Assembly: GCA_922989275.2 (NCBI GenBank)
Contig: OV277871.1
Location: forward strand, 7,068,001-7,132,000
Reading direction: 5' to 3'
DNA length: 64,000 nt
From: Gari tellinella
Taxonomy: Eukaryota; Mollusca; Bivalvia; Cardiida; Psammobiidae
Part shown: positions 45,851-57,159 of the stretch, one piece after another
Position numbering within the stretch: the stretch's first letter is position 1
Layout: every line of letters begins with the position of its first letter
Program-made: the position numbers and the translations under genes
Notes under the pieces: model-generated
Seen by the model: the letters and a program-made list of their open reading frames with translations, nothing else
Databases searched by the model: none
What the model was told of the DNA's origin: nothing

Positions 45851-46090
45851 AGAGTTATCGCCCTTGTTAAAATGTCCCTGACCACTTTCAGCCTTGGCAT
45901 CCACCGTTTACAAACTTGGCAAGGTCTATACTATTCAAATATACCATTAGAAATTTTCTGCATCTCCACTTGCAAATCATTATTATTTAAGGGTATTTTG
46001 AGAGTTGGCGCCCTCACTAGTAAAGAATGTTCAATTTTTTTCCCATGGGTAAAAAATGAGCCCACCCGGGAGTCACAAAATTACAAAGAT

Positions 46091-46257
46091 AAGAAATAGT
46101 ACAGCCCGCTGAGGGTCTTCTTGCATTATAGTGACCGACCAGTCAGCCCCAAAATAGTTTACGGTCCGAAGCCAAGGCTGAGGGCCGTACACTTTTTGGG
46201 GGCTGACTGTGAGGTCACTATAATGCAAGGAGGCCCGAGTGGGCTGTACTATTTCTT
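46091..46257. repeat. 167-bp inverted repeat
   Basis: AAGAAATAGTACAGCCC and GGGCTGTACTATTTCTT form outer arms. Inner arms pair TTGCATTATAGTGACC with GGTCACTATAATGCAA and AGTCAGCCCC with GGGGCTGACT. It is a MITE-like foldback. Confidence 0.75.
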
Positions 46258-46259
46258 AA

Positions 46260-48040
46260 AGTATACCGCAATTCTAATTTGGATCAAAACAGTTATCGAA
46301 CGTAAAATTCTAATGGTCGTCTCGAGAGTATCTCCCTTTGAATAACTTTATATCGGTGATCGTACTTACAAAAGTATCGGGAACAATTTTTATAGTGGAA
46401 ATTTTATCAAAATCAATAATAAAATTACCTCTATTTCATCTTTCTAAACCAGATATAGAATCTATATAGATCTAACATCTATACTAAGCTTTGTTTGAAA
46501 TTTAATAAAAGTCTTTATCTACAGTAAACTTGATCTATCAACCTCGCAACGTGTTTATATGGATCTAGTAAAACCTGTTTTGACGCATAATATGATTATC
46601 CAGCTCATTTCGTACGTTTCTCCATTTCGTTTTCTAATTTCTGAGTAAAAGTTAAAGAGACGATTTGCTGAATGTTACGAAGTTTTCCAGCAAAATTGAT
46701 TCTAGATTCTACTTCTTTGCTTTATTCGTTTTTACGTCTCTTTCCCGGGATACTCTCTTAGAGATCTTACCCATGGTCGGGGGAGCATCTTGAAATTATT
46801 AAGATCTAAGCACTGGAATTTTTATATTTCCGTCGTCCTCATTAAACCATTTTTTCTCGAGTTTTCGTGTTCGACAGACCCGCAAATCTGCCATTGGAAC
46901 TCAATAGTAAATCTAAAGATTTGTGGAAGCCGGGCGTGTATTTTCGAGTTACGTAATATGTTCATTGATTACCTCCCTTTAATAAAATTTTGCATCGGTA
47001 GTAACCAGTAAGCTTCCTTGTGTATACTTAAATCTACACTTTCCGTATTATGAAACTAATGATGTAAAATTGAATTTTAAAATCTAGTGTATGATCTTTG
47101 ATTAAATCGCAAACAATCAAAGTTAAGATTTTGTAAATGTTAACGTTTATAAGACTAAAACAGATCAAGTCTTATAGTCACAACTAATCTCTATGAGTCT
47201 TAGATTTATCATAGATAAATTTCAAAATAGATCTACACTTCACCTTTAAGTTATAAGTACTCGGACATAATATCAAAAAGGCTAATATTTGCTAAAGTCA
47301 CGTTAACACTAGTTAAGCAGTTATTTCAAATTTCATAACGCAGTCATCATATTCATGACGCAACCGCGCTTAGCAGTGAGCACTTTCGTATAATAGTGAT
47401 CGCTAGCTCGTACAAAGATAAAGAAGGAGCGTACGTAGGTAAGGTATACTGTAGTTATATAGTGAACCTTCAAACACCTCTGAAACTAATATGACCAGAG
47501 TTTTTGATACTTGGCATGGTGAAAGTTCTAGAAGCACTTTACCAATATATTCAAGCGGCCCATTGCATATCTAGGTCACAGGAGCTAAAAATATTTTTTT
47601 CAATGAAACCTGCAAAAAATCTTCTTGTCATAATAGTCACCACAGTACGTACCCTGAGCTTAGGTATTTGGTACACAGCATCATCTAGTCAGCAATAGGC
47701 ACTGTCATATTGTCAAAATTCTCAGCTTTTCAAGATATTTACGTCAACGGTTCCAGGTGAGCGATTTAGGGCCGTATACGACTCTTGTTTAAAATTGGCA
47801 TTATAAAATAAGAAAATTTAGATAATGTTAACTTTTTTTATTATTGCGACAAACCGAGCAAACAATGTTTTAAGGTTATAGATTCATAATGCGAAAACCT
47901 GAACACCGTTTCCGCATTTTCTGTAATATGCCCGGCACAATCTTACTACACGAACATTGAAGCTTCGTGTACATACCGATGTTCGATGTTTTCTATTATG
48001 GCTCTAAAATCTTAATAAAGAAAGGACCAGTGAAAGAAGA
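46260..48040. other. Foldback loop, no gene recognised
   Basis: AT-rich DNA contains AGATCTA-rich stretches and the dispersed-repeat remnant near 47640-47700. No supportable exon or RNA gene was seen. Confidence 0.45.
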
Positions 48041-48042
48041 GC

Positions 48043-48296
48043 CATTTACCATTTACTCCATAGCCAATTTCTATTTGTGAAGACTAGTGACTACGGAAAG
48101 AAGGTTGAAAGTAAAGCAGATTGCCCCTTATGATACATGCTGCTTTACTTTAAGCTTGCTTTAAGCTATCATCTGCTAGAACATAGAATTATTTCTTATG
48201 ATACATATTCATGACTGTGTGAATTGTACCAATTTTCTTCATTAGGAGGAATTAGTTAACAGAGTTAAACGGCATATCTAGGGAGTAAATGGTTAA
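48043..48296 (-). mobile_element. TTAA hairpin MITE, diverged full-length copy
   Basis: The ends are CATTTACTCCATAGCC and GGAGTAAATGGTTAA in reverse orientation relative to 1803-2055. The central palindrome AAAGTAAAGCAG / CTGCTTTACTTT is kept, with a widened loop. Confidence 0.65.
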
Positions 48297-49199
48297 CATA
48301 AAAGGCACTGCAAAATCATAGCATTGCTCTTTTCCAATATTTCGACAATATTTTCTTTGAAAAAGGCATTTAGAGGTCGAACTCTCAGAAAAGAGCATTG
48401 TTATAATTTTAAACTAATTTAATTTCCCATTTCGAATATTGCTATATCTGTCTTTAAAGGCACTGCAGATAATACTTTTAAATGACGTTAATCCATTGTA
48501 TTTCAATTATATTATGAAACACCATCTACCTTTGAACATCGTAGAACTTTTCAGTTCTTATTAAAGCTTAGGATTGCTATGACAAACAGTGCAACCACTG
48601 ATCAGAATGCTCTTATATGAGGTATCTGAGCTGGGGCTACATTGTTTGCATAGTACTGATCCATCAGTATCCAGCTTACAATAAGTTACACATAAGCAAT
48701 ACTTGTAATTCAAAGACATACATGTATAAGTCAGTACCTCCTTGACATTATTTTCAGCAATGCCTAGAAATCGGACATGTATATAACATAGGCAAAGTCT
48801 ATTCGCAGGCAAAGGGATAAAGTAAAATCAAAGACCACAATATAAGTATTTTGTAAAATACGAGTATAATGAAAGGTCAACTTCAAGTATTGATTCTAAT
48901 CTGTTATTCAGAATTTAGATGACCACATGGCAAAGTGACCCACAGAAAGTGTTTCTGCATAATAATTCGAATATGCAAAGTAGCAGAGGTCAATTTATAA
49001 GGAAAACAAATAATGAATCCTTCGTAGATTGGATCAGAAGGTAATATCTTTTTAAAAGTTAATTGAGGCTGAGGCCGCTGAGCTTGTCGATATATTTTCA
49101 TTGATGCCATAATTATACAGTTTTGTATGAGAAGGATGTAATATATATAATTGTGCATTTCTAACATTCCTGAAAGATCTTAGTCGCTGTTCACTTAAA

Positions 49200-49440
49200 T
49201 CAGGGCTGCCATTTCTCCGGATTTCTTCCGAAATCTTCTGATTTGTATCCTAGCAGATGGTAGTTTTAAACAGACTGGAAGTAAAGCAAAATGCGCCTGA
49301 ATGCGCATTCTGCTTTACTTTCAATATCGGTTTTAAGGTTCCTTGTGTTTAGATAATGACTATAGCGTAAAATCGCGTTTGAAAAATAGAAACATTGGGA
49401 AATCTTAGGAATTTTCATGATCACGTTATAGCAACCCTGC
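49200..49440 (+). mobile_element. CAGGGCTGCCA MITE with TTAA-family core
   Basis: The left end CAGGGCTGCCATTTCTCCGG and the right end TATAGCAACCCTG match the termini of 22654-26466. The centre is the palindrome ACTGGAAGTAAAGC...GCTTTACTTTCA characteristic of the TTAA family. Confidence 0.65.
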
Positions 49441-49932
49441 ATAACTAGTCACCAAGATAATTCTTAAAATGTCCCTTGCAGAAATTTAGTTTACGATTAT
49501 GTTAAGGTCTGTTGTAGGAATGTGTCAGTTGTAACAATTAAACATTTCAGTCAATTCCCACTACAAATAGCAACATACCCGGTCCAGATGATGTATTTGC
49601 CACACAACGACTGTTCGGTTTAATTTCCCCTTACAAAACGTTTGGAAAGTCCTACAATATTCATACAATCAATTATCAGTGCAGACTTTGGTCAAATGTC
49701 ATTTACAGCAGCACATCGACATTGTGCGAGTTTGGAGCTGTACTTCTTGAAATAATCAACTGTCAGGGCTGCCATAATATCCGGATTTTTCTTAATTTCT
49801 AAGTGCTACGGAGCTGCGAAACGTTTTTGAAATGATCGGCTTTTATTGACAATCAAGGTCAGGACTGTAAATGGTGTGGTATATTGTTTTTCAAAGATGT
49901 CTTTGAACACAACCGCACGTGATTAAAGGGTT

Positions 49933-50126
49933 TTAACCCATAACCCCATAGCCTGATTCTAGTTTTGAAAATAGAGCCACTTAAAGTTGGTGGACAATAA
50001 AGCAGTCTGCTTGAAGCTACCATCTGCTAGAATATAGAAAATAGTTCTTACAATACATATAATCATATTCATCACTGTTTAAAATTAAAATTTGAACGAG
50101 TGCGTGTTTATGGGGTAATGGGTTAA
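49933..50126 (-). mobile_element. TTAA hairpin MITE with one stem arm lost
   Basis: TTAA|CCCATAACCCCATAGCC and TTATGGGGTAATGGG|TTAA form the ends. The central hairpin is shortened to GGACAATAAAGCAGTCTGCT. A further partial copy follows at about 50165-50335. Confidence 0.7.
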
Positions 50127-50654
50127 ATCCGTTTTCATGAATATGCAACGTAAGATGTTTTATCCTAGCAGATGGTAGCTTAAAGCAGGCTGAAAGAAAA
50201 GCAGAATGCGCCTTTATGCACATTCTGCTTTACTTTCAACTTGCTTTAAGTGGCCAAGTGTGTTCAAAACTAGAAGCAGACTATATTGAGCACATTCTGC
50301 TTTACTTTCAACCTGCTTTAAGTGGTCACGGGGTTGAAACTGTATGCAAACCTAATAACTTCATTTATCAATCTTTCAACTAAATAGACACACACTTCAT
50401 ACAGTTATAACTTTGTAAGTAGGACATACACAAAACGTGCACTTTATTAAACACGTGACTGTTTAATGCAGAGCAAAAGTGATACAGATATACCTTAAGA
50501 CAGCGTTCTGCATTTATTTTGTCCTGCACCAAAATACACCCATGTCCATTATTGTCTTTATAAATGCACTTCTCTTTGAGAACCGATGGACACAGGTTTG
50601 ACTGTAGGATTTTCACAGATGTTTTAATTATCCAATCCGCACATGACTGTGGTG

Positions 50655-52868
50655 TTTTAAGAGAGTCGACTTCTGATTTCGACAATATTTCTAAATGTTA
50701 TGTTTGAGAAATTTCGAGTGTCGAATTTCTACAATAGTTCGACTTTTCCCGGCATGGCAAATTGTCGAACGTCGAAATTCGACATAAGTTCGACTTACTG
50801 AATATGTTATAGAAATGTTGAATGTCGAACGTTGAATTTCGACAATATTTCGAATTTTTCCCGACATAAGTTCTACAAAGTGAATGTGCTTCAGAAATGT
50901 TGAAAGTCGAACGTCGAATTACGACAATATGTCGTCTATTGCAGCCCGGTAAATGGTCGAACGTTGAATTTCTACAAGTTGTTGACATTTTGGTAAAAGG
51001 ACAATGTCGAACGTCAAAATTCAACAATATCCGACCAATTTCCTGTCTGGCAATTAGTCGAATGTCGAAATTCAACATGAATTCGACACTTTAACGTCTT
51101 TGTTGAAATGTCGAATGTCGAAATTCGACAATATTTCGATTTTGCCAGACCCGGAAAATTGTCGAATGTCGAAATTCGACATAAACTGCACATAGTGCAT
51201 GTGTTTAAGATATGTTGAAAGTCGAACGTCGAATTTCGACCTTTTTTCGACATGTGGTAAAAGGACAATGTCGATCGTCGAAATTCGACAATATTTCGAC
51301 TATTTCCCTGTCTGGCAATTTGTCGAATGTCCAATTTCGACATAAATTCGACACTTTACCGGCTTGGTTGAATTGTCGAATGTCGAAATTCGACAAAATT
51401 TTGTTTTTTTCCTGGCCCGGCAAATTGTCGAACGTCGAAATTCGACATAAATTCGATAAAGTGAATGTGTTTAAGATATGTTGAAAGTCGAACGTCGAAT
51501 TTCGACAATATTTCGACTTTTCCCGGGTCCGGCAAATTGTCAAACGTCGAAATTCGACATAAATTCATCAGAGGGAATGTGTTTAAGAAATATTGAATGT
51601 CGAACGTCGAATTCTGACAATATTTCGACTTTTTCCCTTACTTGCAAGTTGTCGAACGTCGAAATTCGACCCTAGTTCGACAATTTTCCGACTTTGTATA
51701 AGTGTCGAACGTCGAAATTCGACATGAGTTCGACAATGTAATGTTCTTAAGAAATTTTGAATGTCGAACGTCGGATTTCGACAATATTTCGACTTTTCCC
51801 TTACGTGCAATTTGTCTAACGTCGAAATTCGACATAAATTCGACACTTTACCGGCTTGGTTGAAATGTCGAATGTCGAAATTCGACAATATTTAGATTTT
51901 TTCCTTGCCCGGCAAATTGTCGAAAGTCGAAATTCGACATAAATTCGATAAAGTGAAAGTGTTTAAGATATGTTGAAAGTCGAACGTCGAATTTGGACAA
52001 TATTTCGACTTTGTCCCTGCCAGGCCATTTGTCGAACGTCGAAAGTAGACATTAGGTCGACATAGTGAATGTGTTTAAGAATTGTTGAAAGAAGAACGTC
52101 GAATTTCGACAATATTTCGACTTTTCCCGGGTCTGGCAAATCGAACGTCGAAATTCGACATAAATTCATCAGAGGGAATGTGTTTAAGAAATATTGGATG
52201 TCGAAAGTCGAATTCCGACAATATTTCGACTTTTTCCCTTACTTGCAAGTTGTCGAACGTCGAAATTCGACCCTAGTTCGACAATTTTCCGACTTTGTAT
52301 AAGTGTCGAACGTCGAAATTCGACATGAGTTCGACAATGTAATGTTCTTAAGAAATTTTGAATGTCGAACGTCGAATTTCGACAATATTTCGACTTTTCC
52401 CTTACTTGCAATTTGTCGAACGTCGAAATTCGACCCAAGTTCAACAATTTCCCGACTTTGTATAACTGTCGAACGTCGAAATTCGACATCAGTCCCACAA
52501 AGTAATGTGTTTAAGAAATATTGAATGTCGAACGTCGAATTTCGACAATATTTTACTTTTTCTCTTATTTGCAGTTTGTCGAACGTCGAAATTCGACCCT
52601 AGTTCGACAATTTCCCGATTTTGTATAAGTGTCGAACGTCGAAATTCGACATCAGTTCGACAAAGTAATGTGTTTTAAAAATGTTGAATGTCGATCGTCG
52701 AATTTCGACAATACTTCGACATTATGGCAAAGCTGACTTGTCGATCGGCAAAATTTGTTACATTATGTGAAAGCTTAATTGTCGAAAGTCGAAATTCGAC
52801 AGCTGTTCGACCTTTCATTTGTGAAAGGTCGAATGTCGAATTGTCGAATGTCGTGCAAACTTCACACA
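50655..52868 (-). repeat. Right foldback arm, TCGAA-palindrome satellite
   Basis: This is the same unit as the left arm in opposite orientation, ending in the outer unique segment (TGTCGTGCAAACTTCACACA). Units are more diverged toward the inner (50655) edge than toward the outer edge. Confidence 0.88.
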
Positions 52869-52869
52869 T

Positions 52870-53505
52870 CTACGTTTCCGTTATGACAAGAAACCGATGT
52901 ATTTATACTTCTTTAAAAATTACGTTACTTCTAAATGACGTCAAATCGGGATTTTGCGCCAAACTGTTAAAGTTGTTGACCTTAGAATGTAAACAATGGA
53001 ACTTATTTATTTTGCTTTCGAATGTACACAGCTTCAGTAAATCGGTCATGGCTGTTCCTCATAGGGTACACATTATTCGTGTTATCAACCTCTTATATGG
53101 ATTAAACATGTATGCGTTCTGACAAAATGTTAATTTAATATCAGAAATTAAATAATTTATATTGTATTATTACCATCATTATTATTATAATTATCATTAT
53201 TTTTCAGCCGAGTTTGTTAGTTTTAAATTATATTTTGTCCAATGAGATTCGCGTATTTTTCAAATCTTCTGAAAATTGATTTTTGCAAGTCACTTCTATT
53301 GAACACTAACAAACTCGACTGAACTATTATCCTGCGCATGCGTATTTGGATTGATTCGCAAGTATTTTCTGTTTGACGATGACATATATCAAATAATATG
53401 CAAAAGATAATTTCAAACTAAATGGGTTAGTTTTTATTAGACTGGTTTATAAAAAATTAAAGCTCGTTCGGCAAAAGCCAACACTTGAGTTTTAATTTCG
53501 ACAAA
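52870..53505. other. AT-rich spacer, no gene recognised
   Basis: ATT/TAT-rich DNA around 53150-53215 is followed by a short inverted pair (CCGAGTTTGTTAGTTTTAA near 53209 and ACTAACAAACTCGACTGAAC near 53306). No gene was seen. Confidence 0.4.
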
Positions 53506-53510
53506 CCTGT

Positions 53511-53972
53511 TTAACCCATTACCACATAAATGTGCCTTTAAATAAATTATTGCTCCACTATAGAAAATAGTTTCTTTTTATAAAGTCATGAACATGTACC
53601 ATAAGAAATAGTTTCTATACTCTAGCAGATAATACCTGAAAGTAGGCTGAAAGTAAAGCAGAATGCTGCTTTAACCCTTTCCCTTATAGAAGCGACTTTT
53701 AGCATTTGCATTTTATTCATCCGCTGAATAAAATAGTTCCAATATATACCGTAATGAATATGTGTCATATTTAATACTTTCCTTATTCTAGCAGTTAATA
53801 GCTTAAAGCAGGCTGAAAGTAAAGCAGAATGCGCCATATGGCGCATTCTGCTTTACTTTCAACCTGCTTTGAGTAGTCACCTATTTTCAAAACAAGAAAC
53901 AGGCTATGGGGTAAAGGGTTAAGTGGTCACATATCTTCAAAACTAGACACAGGCTATGGGGTAAAGGGTTAA
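53511..53972 (+). mobile_element. TTAA hairpin MITE inserted into another copy of itself
   Basis: The outer copy has TTAA at 53511-53514 and 53969-53972. The inner copy has TTAA at 53671-53674 and 53919-53922, CCCTTTCCCTTATAG / CTATGGGGTAAAGGG ends and an intact palindrome (GCGCCATATGGCGC centre). The inner copy sits in the TTAA of CTGCTTTAAGTGGTCAC of the outer copy. The outer copy has lost one arm of its own palindrome. Confidence 0.85.
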
Positions 53973-54074
53973 TAAACACTAACGTATACATTAACGCCAA
54001 ACCTTGTATTCAACAACCAGTGATATGAATATAGTTTTCCAGTAATTCTGATTGAACGCAGATTAATGATGTTC

Positions 54075-54322
54075 TAGGTGGAGAAGACGGTATTCTTTCC
54101 CATTAAACGCGTTCATGCTAAAACAAGAAGTTTTATTGCAAAGAGTTTGAAGTCAGATCAGACACCGGTTAACATGGCATTCGATCAGACCGCAAACTGT
54201 TTGCTACTCAGATTAAAATTATAAGTAAGAAGTCTAAAAAACAAAACTGTGATTTTCTGTATGTTTGCGTTTGCCTTTCGTATGCGTTTAAAATGGGAAA
54301 GAATAACATATTCTCCACTGTA
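54075..54322. mobile_element. GTGGAGAA-family hairpin MITE
   Basis: It begins TAGGTGGAGAAGACGGTATT and ends ACATATTCTCCACTGTA. The hairpin at 54145-54215 is partly decayed. Confidence 0.7.
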
Positions 54323-54571
54323 CTTCCCTACTTGCACAATACAGTCGCATATCTTTATTAAAGCATGAAACTGTTGTCTGAAATATTAGGGCTCGTTGAC
54401 TGAAGAAGTATCATAACGAGTGTCAACCAGTTTGGATCCTGATCAGACGCCGCGTTAAAGTTGCCTTTTTCGGCCATTAACGGTAAAGAGTTAAATGACA
54501 ATGTACAAGAATGTACGAGAATACACGAGAAAAGAAAAAAGAGACTATCAAAATGTAATGTAAATAAATAA

Positions 54572-54577
54572 TTTATT
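54572..54577 (-). promoter_or_regulatory. Candidate polyadenylation signal of the small secreted gene
   Basis: AATAAA on the - strand lies about 120 bp beyond the TAG stop of the gene ending at 54696. Confidence 0.5.
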
Positions 54578-54695
54578 TTGAGTCAATCGATAATCAGTAG
54601 ACGACATCCATGAACTACTGTGTCCCGGCTCCATAATTAAGTATAGGTCCCAAGGCCGGAAGTCCGTGCTGTCGTCTTGACATCGACTGAAACAT

Positions 54696-56104
54696 CTAAC
54701 CTCCGATGACGTAGACATTTGAACCGCTGGTTGAAGTGGCAGTTCGGTTGAAGAAACTGTTGTTGGTGAAGAGGATCATGAGGAGGAACAACAGACCAAT
54801 CAGCATTACTGAAATAATGAAAATAGACCAATCAGCAACACTCATACAATAGACCAATCAGCATCACTGAAATAATGAAAATATACCAATCAGTATCATG
54901 AACACAATAGACCAATTAACATAAATAAAATGATAAACTTTGACCAATCAGCATATCAGCATATCTGAAAAAATATCGATGGACCCATCAGCATCTCTGA
55001 AATTAAAACAATAGGCCAATCAGCATCACAGACAGAATAGCAATCTGTCAAAAATATATATATTTCTGAAAGGAACTAAAAAAAAGTAGATATATTAGTA
55101 GTAGTAGTAGCACATGTAGTAGTAGTAGTAGTAGTAGTTGTTGTTGATGAAGTAGAAGTCGTAGTAATAGTAGCAGTAGCAGTACTAATAGCTTCGAATC
55201 CAACTTCGAAAAAGTTTCCCATTAAAATCCTAAGATTGCCAAATTTTCAAATGTGATCCTTTAACCCTTTCGCTGTCAGGCTATATATAACGCTATTATA
55301 ATTATGCGTTACGCGTTAGATCTGGATCTAGACTGTTTGACACCAATATCAATGATTCCTAAGTAAATATTGCATAAATTTTTCAAAGTTTTAAAGTAAG
55401 AGCATAAATCCGAAGACTTCGACAAAAATCCGGGGGTCCGGAGAAATTGATTTCTGAAAAAAATCCGATGAAATGGCAGCCCTGCTGCCGATTGTCAAAC
55501 CATGAGACCTTGGGTCCATGCTTATAAAGCATTTGAGTTGAGTCTACAATCGTTCTCAACCATTTGATTGGTTAGATTTGAGCCTAGGCTCAAATCTGAC
55601 CAATCAAATGCTTGAGAACGAACTTAGACTCAACCCAAACGCTTTATAAGCGCTTTGCCAGACGCCAGGCCAGAAAGAAAAGCTGTAAAACAAGGAGTTC
55701 AACATAAATTGTCCGAAATGTAGAATACTGTGTTCATCCGAATTGGGGTTACAAGGTCACCTAAGACGTTACTGATAGCATCGTCGTTACCGACGGCTAT
55801 AGAGATAGTAGTAGTAGTGGTAATAGTAGCTGTAGTAGTAGTAATAACCGATGGCTGGTAGTAGTAGTAGTAGTAATACAACTGTAGTACAACGTAGTAG
55901 TAATAGTAGTAGTAATAGTAATAACCGACGTCTATAGGAATAGGTAGTAGTAGCTATAGAGATAGTAGTAGTAGTAGTAGTAATAGTAGCTGTAGTAGTA
56001 GTAATAACCGACGGCTGTAGACATAGTAGTAGTAGTAATACAAACTGTAGTAGATGTAATAGTAGTAGTAGTTGCAATAGTAATTATAAGAAAGGCGTTA
56101 TAGT

Positions 56105-56149
<45 letters not shown>

Positions 56150-57147
56150 TCACAGTAGTAGTAGTAGTAGTAGTAGTAGTAGAAGTACCAGCAGCAGATG
56201 TAGTAATAATAGAAGTAGTAATATAAGTAGTAAAGATAGGTACATTGTAAGTAAAAGCAGTAGTATATGTTGTTGCAACGGTGACATACAGAAAGTAGTA
56301 GTAGAAGTAGTAGTAGTAGAGTAGTAGTAGAAGTTGTAGTAGTAGAAGAAGTAGAAGTAGTAGTAGTAGTAGTAGAAGTAGTAGCAGCAGAAGAAGTTGA
56401 AAGTAGAAGTAGTACAATGTAGTAGCAGTAGTAGTGGTGGTAATATATTAAGTAGTAGCCGTAGTGGTAGAATTAGCAGTAGTAGTTGCAGTAGCAGCAG
56501 CAGGTACATTAGTAGTTGTAGAAGTAGTAGTAGTAATATACTAATAGTATGAGTTAGAGTAGTAGAAGTAGTAGTTGTAGTCGTAAAATGTAGGTAGTAG
56601 CAAAAATATATGTTGTTGTAACGGCGACAAACCGGTAGTAGAAGTGAAAATAAAAAGTAGTAGTAGTTTTAGAAGTACATGTAGTAGTACATAATTATGG
56701 TAATAGTAGTACCTCGAAGCAGTAACATATACTTCTTCGAGGTAGTACTTTGAAGTAGTATTAGTAGTAGTAGTAGTAAATATAGAAGCAATAATAGAAG
56801 ATATTTCAACATTTGAAGTAGTATAATTTTCACCAGATTTCTCACTTTCATTATTTCCTCTATTAGAAGAGGACACTATATACATGTATGGAAGTATTAA
56901 TAACGTGAACTTACGTTAGCGGACTTGAGATACATGTATGGAACTATTAATAACGTAAACTTACGGAACAGAACATGAAATACATGTACTGAAGTATAAA
57001 TAACGTGAACTTACGGAAGCTGCCGTCTCCACTTCCGCTGCTGGGATGGACGGGCATGTACGAGGTGTAACCATAGCTACCGTAGGCGGCGAGAGCCATA
57101 CCGAGGCTCATCATGACGTAGAGGGAGATCAAAGTGGCGCTCTTCAT
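54696..57147 (-). CDS. Small secreted or membrane protein, unrecognised family
   Basis: Exons are 57015-57147 and 54696-54808 (- strand), with a noncoding first exon ending at 58282. The product is 81 residues. Residues 1-20 (MKSATLISLYVMMSLGMALA) form a signal peptide; residues 21-44 are rich in Gly, Ser and Tyr; residues 45-58 (LMLIGLLFLLMILF) form a hydrophobic segment; the tail is Asn/Thr/Ser-rich and ends VYVIGG. The start follows an acceptor by six bases (TTTTTTCAG|TCCACAATG). Splice phase matches (C|TA gives Leu). Short mollusc proteins of this plan are common among secreted or shell-related products, but the function is unknown. The hydrophobic stretch is short for a membrane span. 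Confidence 0.75.
54809..55046 (-). repeat. Tandem copies of the gene's own splice acceptor region
   Basis: On the - strand TGCTGATTGGTCTATTG preceded by CATTATTTCAG-like sequence is repeated about six times with spacing of 30-60 bp. The unit is the start of the second coding exon (ATGCTGATTGGTCTGTTG) with its acceptor. Copies further from the exon are more diverged. Confidence 0.75.
55096..55190. repeat. (TAG)n microsatellite, minor cluster
   Basis: TAG runs at 55096-55140 are followed by GTTGTTGTTG and mixed TAG/AGC repeats, inside the intron of the small secreted gene. Confidence 0.85.
55440..55495 (-). repeat. End fragment of a CAGGGCTGCCA element
   Basis: On the - strand it reads CAGGGCTGCCATTTCATCGG, then TCCGG-rich sequence as in the elements at 22654 and 49200. 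Only one end is recognised. Confidence 0.55.
55521..55650. repeat. GCGTTTGAGTTGAG hairpin, copy 3
   Basis: The best-preserved copy: the inner stem AGATTTGAGCCTAGGCTCAAATCT is perfect (read as AGATTTGAGCCT / AGGCTCAAATCT). Outer arms are GCTTATAAAGCATTTGAGTT and partner. Confidence 0.8.
55805..56790. repeat. ~1-kb TAG/CTA trinucleotide array with an inverted switch
   Basis: TAG repeats with frequent single-base interruptions dominate. At 56105-56149 the strand switches to about 15 uninterrupted CTA units, followed at once by TAG units from 56154, forming a potential hairpin. The array lies in the main intron of the small secreted gene. Long frames here encode only Leu or Tyr/Thr runs and are not genes. 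Confidence 0.92.
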
Positions 57148-57159
57148 TGTGGACTGAAA

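Larger units (their letters stand above)
36120..52868. mobile_element. Giant foldback-like structure with tandem-repeat arms
   Basis: The outer ends are TGTGTGAAGTTTGCACGACA at 36120 and its exact complement ending at 52868. About 150 bp of further non-repetitive sequence matches at roughly 90-95% by eye. Inside each end a TCGAA-rich tandem array follows (3.1 kb left, 2.2 kb right, opposite orientation). The loop is 11.4 kb. This is the plan of Foldback, Galileo and Tu elements, whose TIRs are arrays of short repeats. No transposase was seen in the loop. The flanking octamers (acataggt and atctacgt) match at 5 of 8 positions, not a convincing target duplication. Two independent arrays in inverted positions remain possible. 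Confidence 0.65.

Noticed and set aside
50380..50685. 101-residue - strand frame next to the right arm
   Set aside because: No start context, domain or homology was recognised, and its edge runs into repeat-derived sequence. Possible decayed coding DNA but not supportable.
36120..52868. Maverick/Polinton or similar large self-synthesising transposon
   Set aside because: Size and long inverted ends fit, but no polymerase B, integrase, ATPase, protease or capsid frame was found in the loop, and the ends are tandem repeats.
55699..56885. Long Leu- or Tyr/Thr-rich frames
   Set aside because: They are translations of TAG/CTA trinucleotide repeats.
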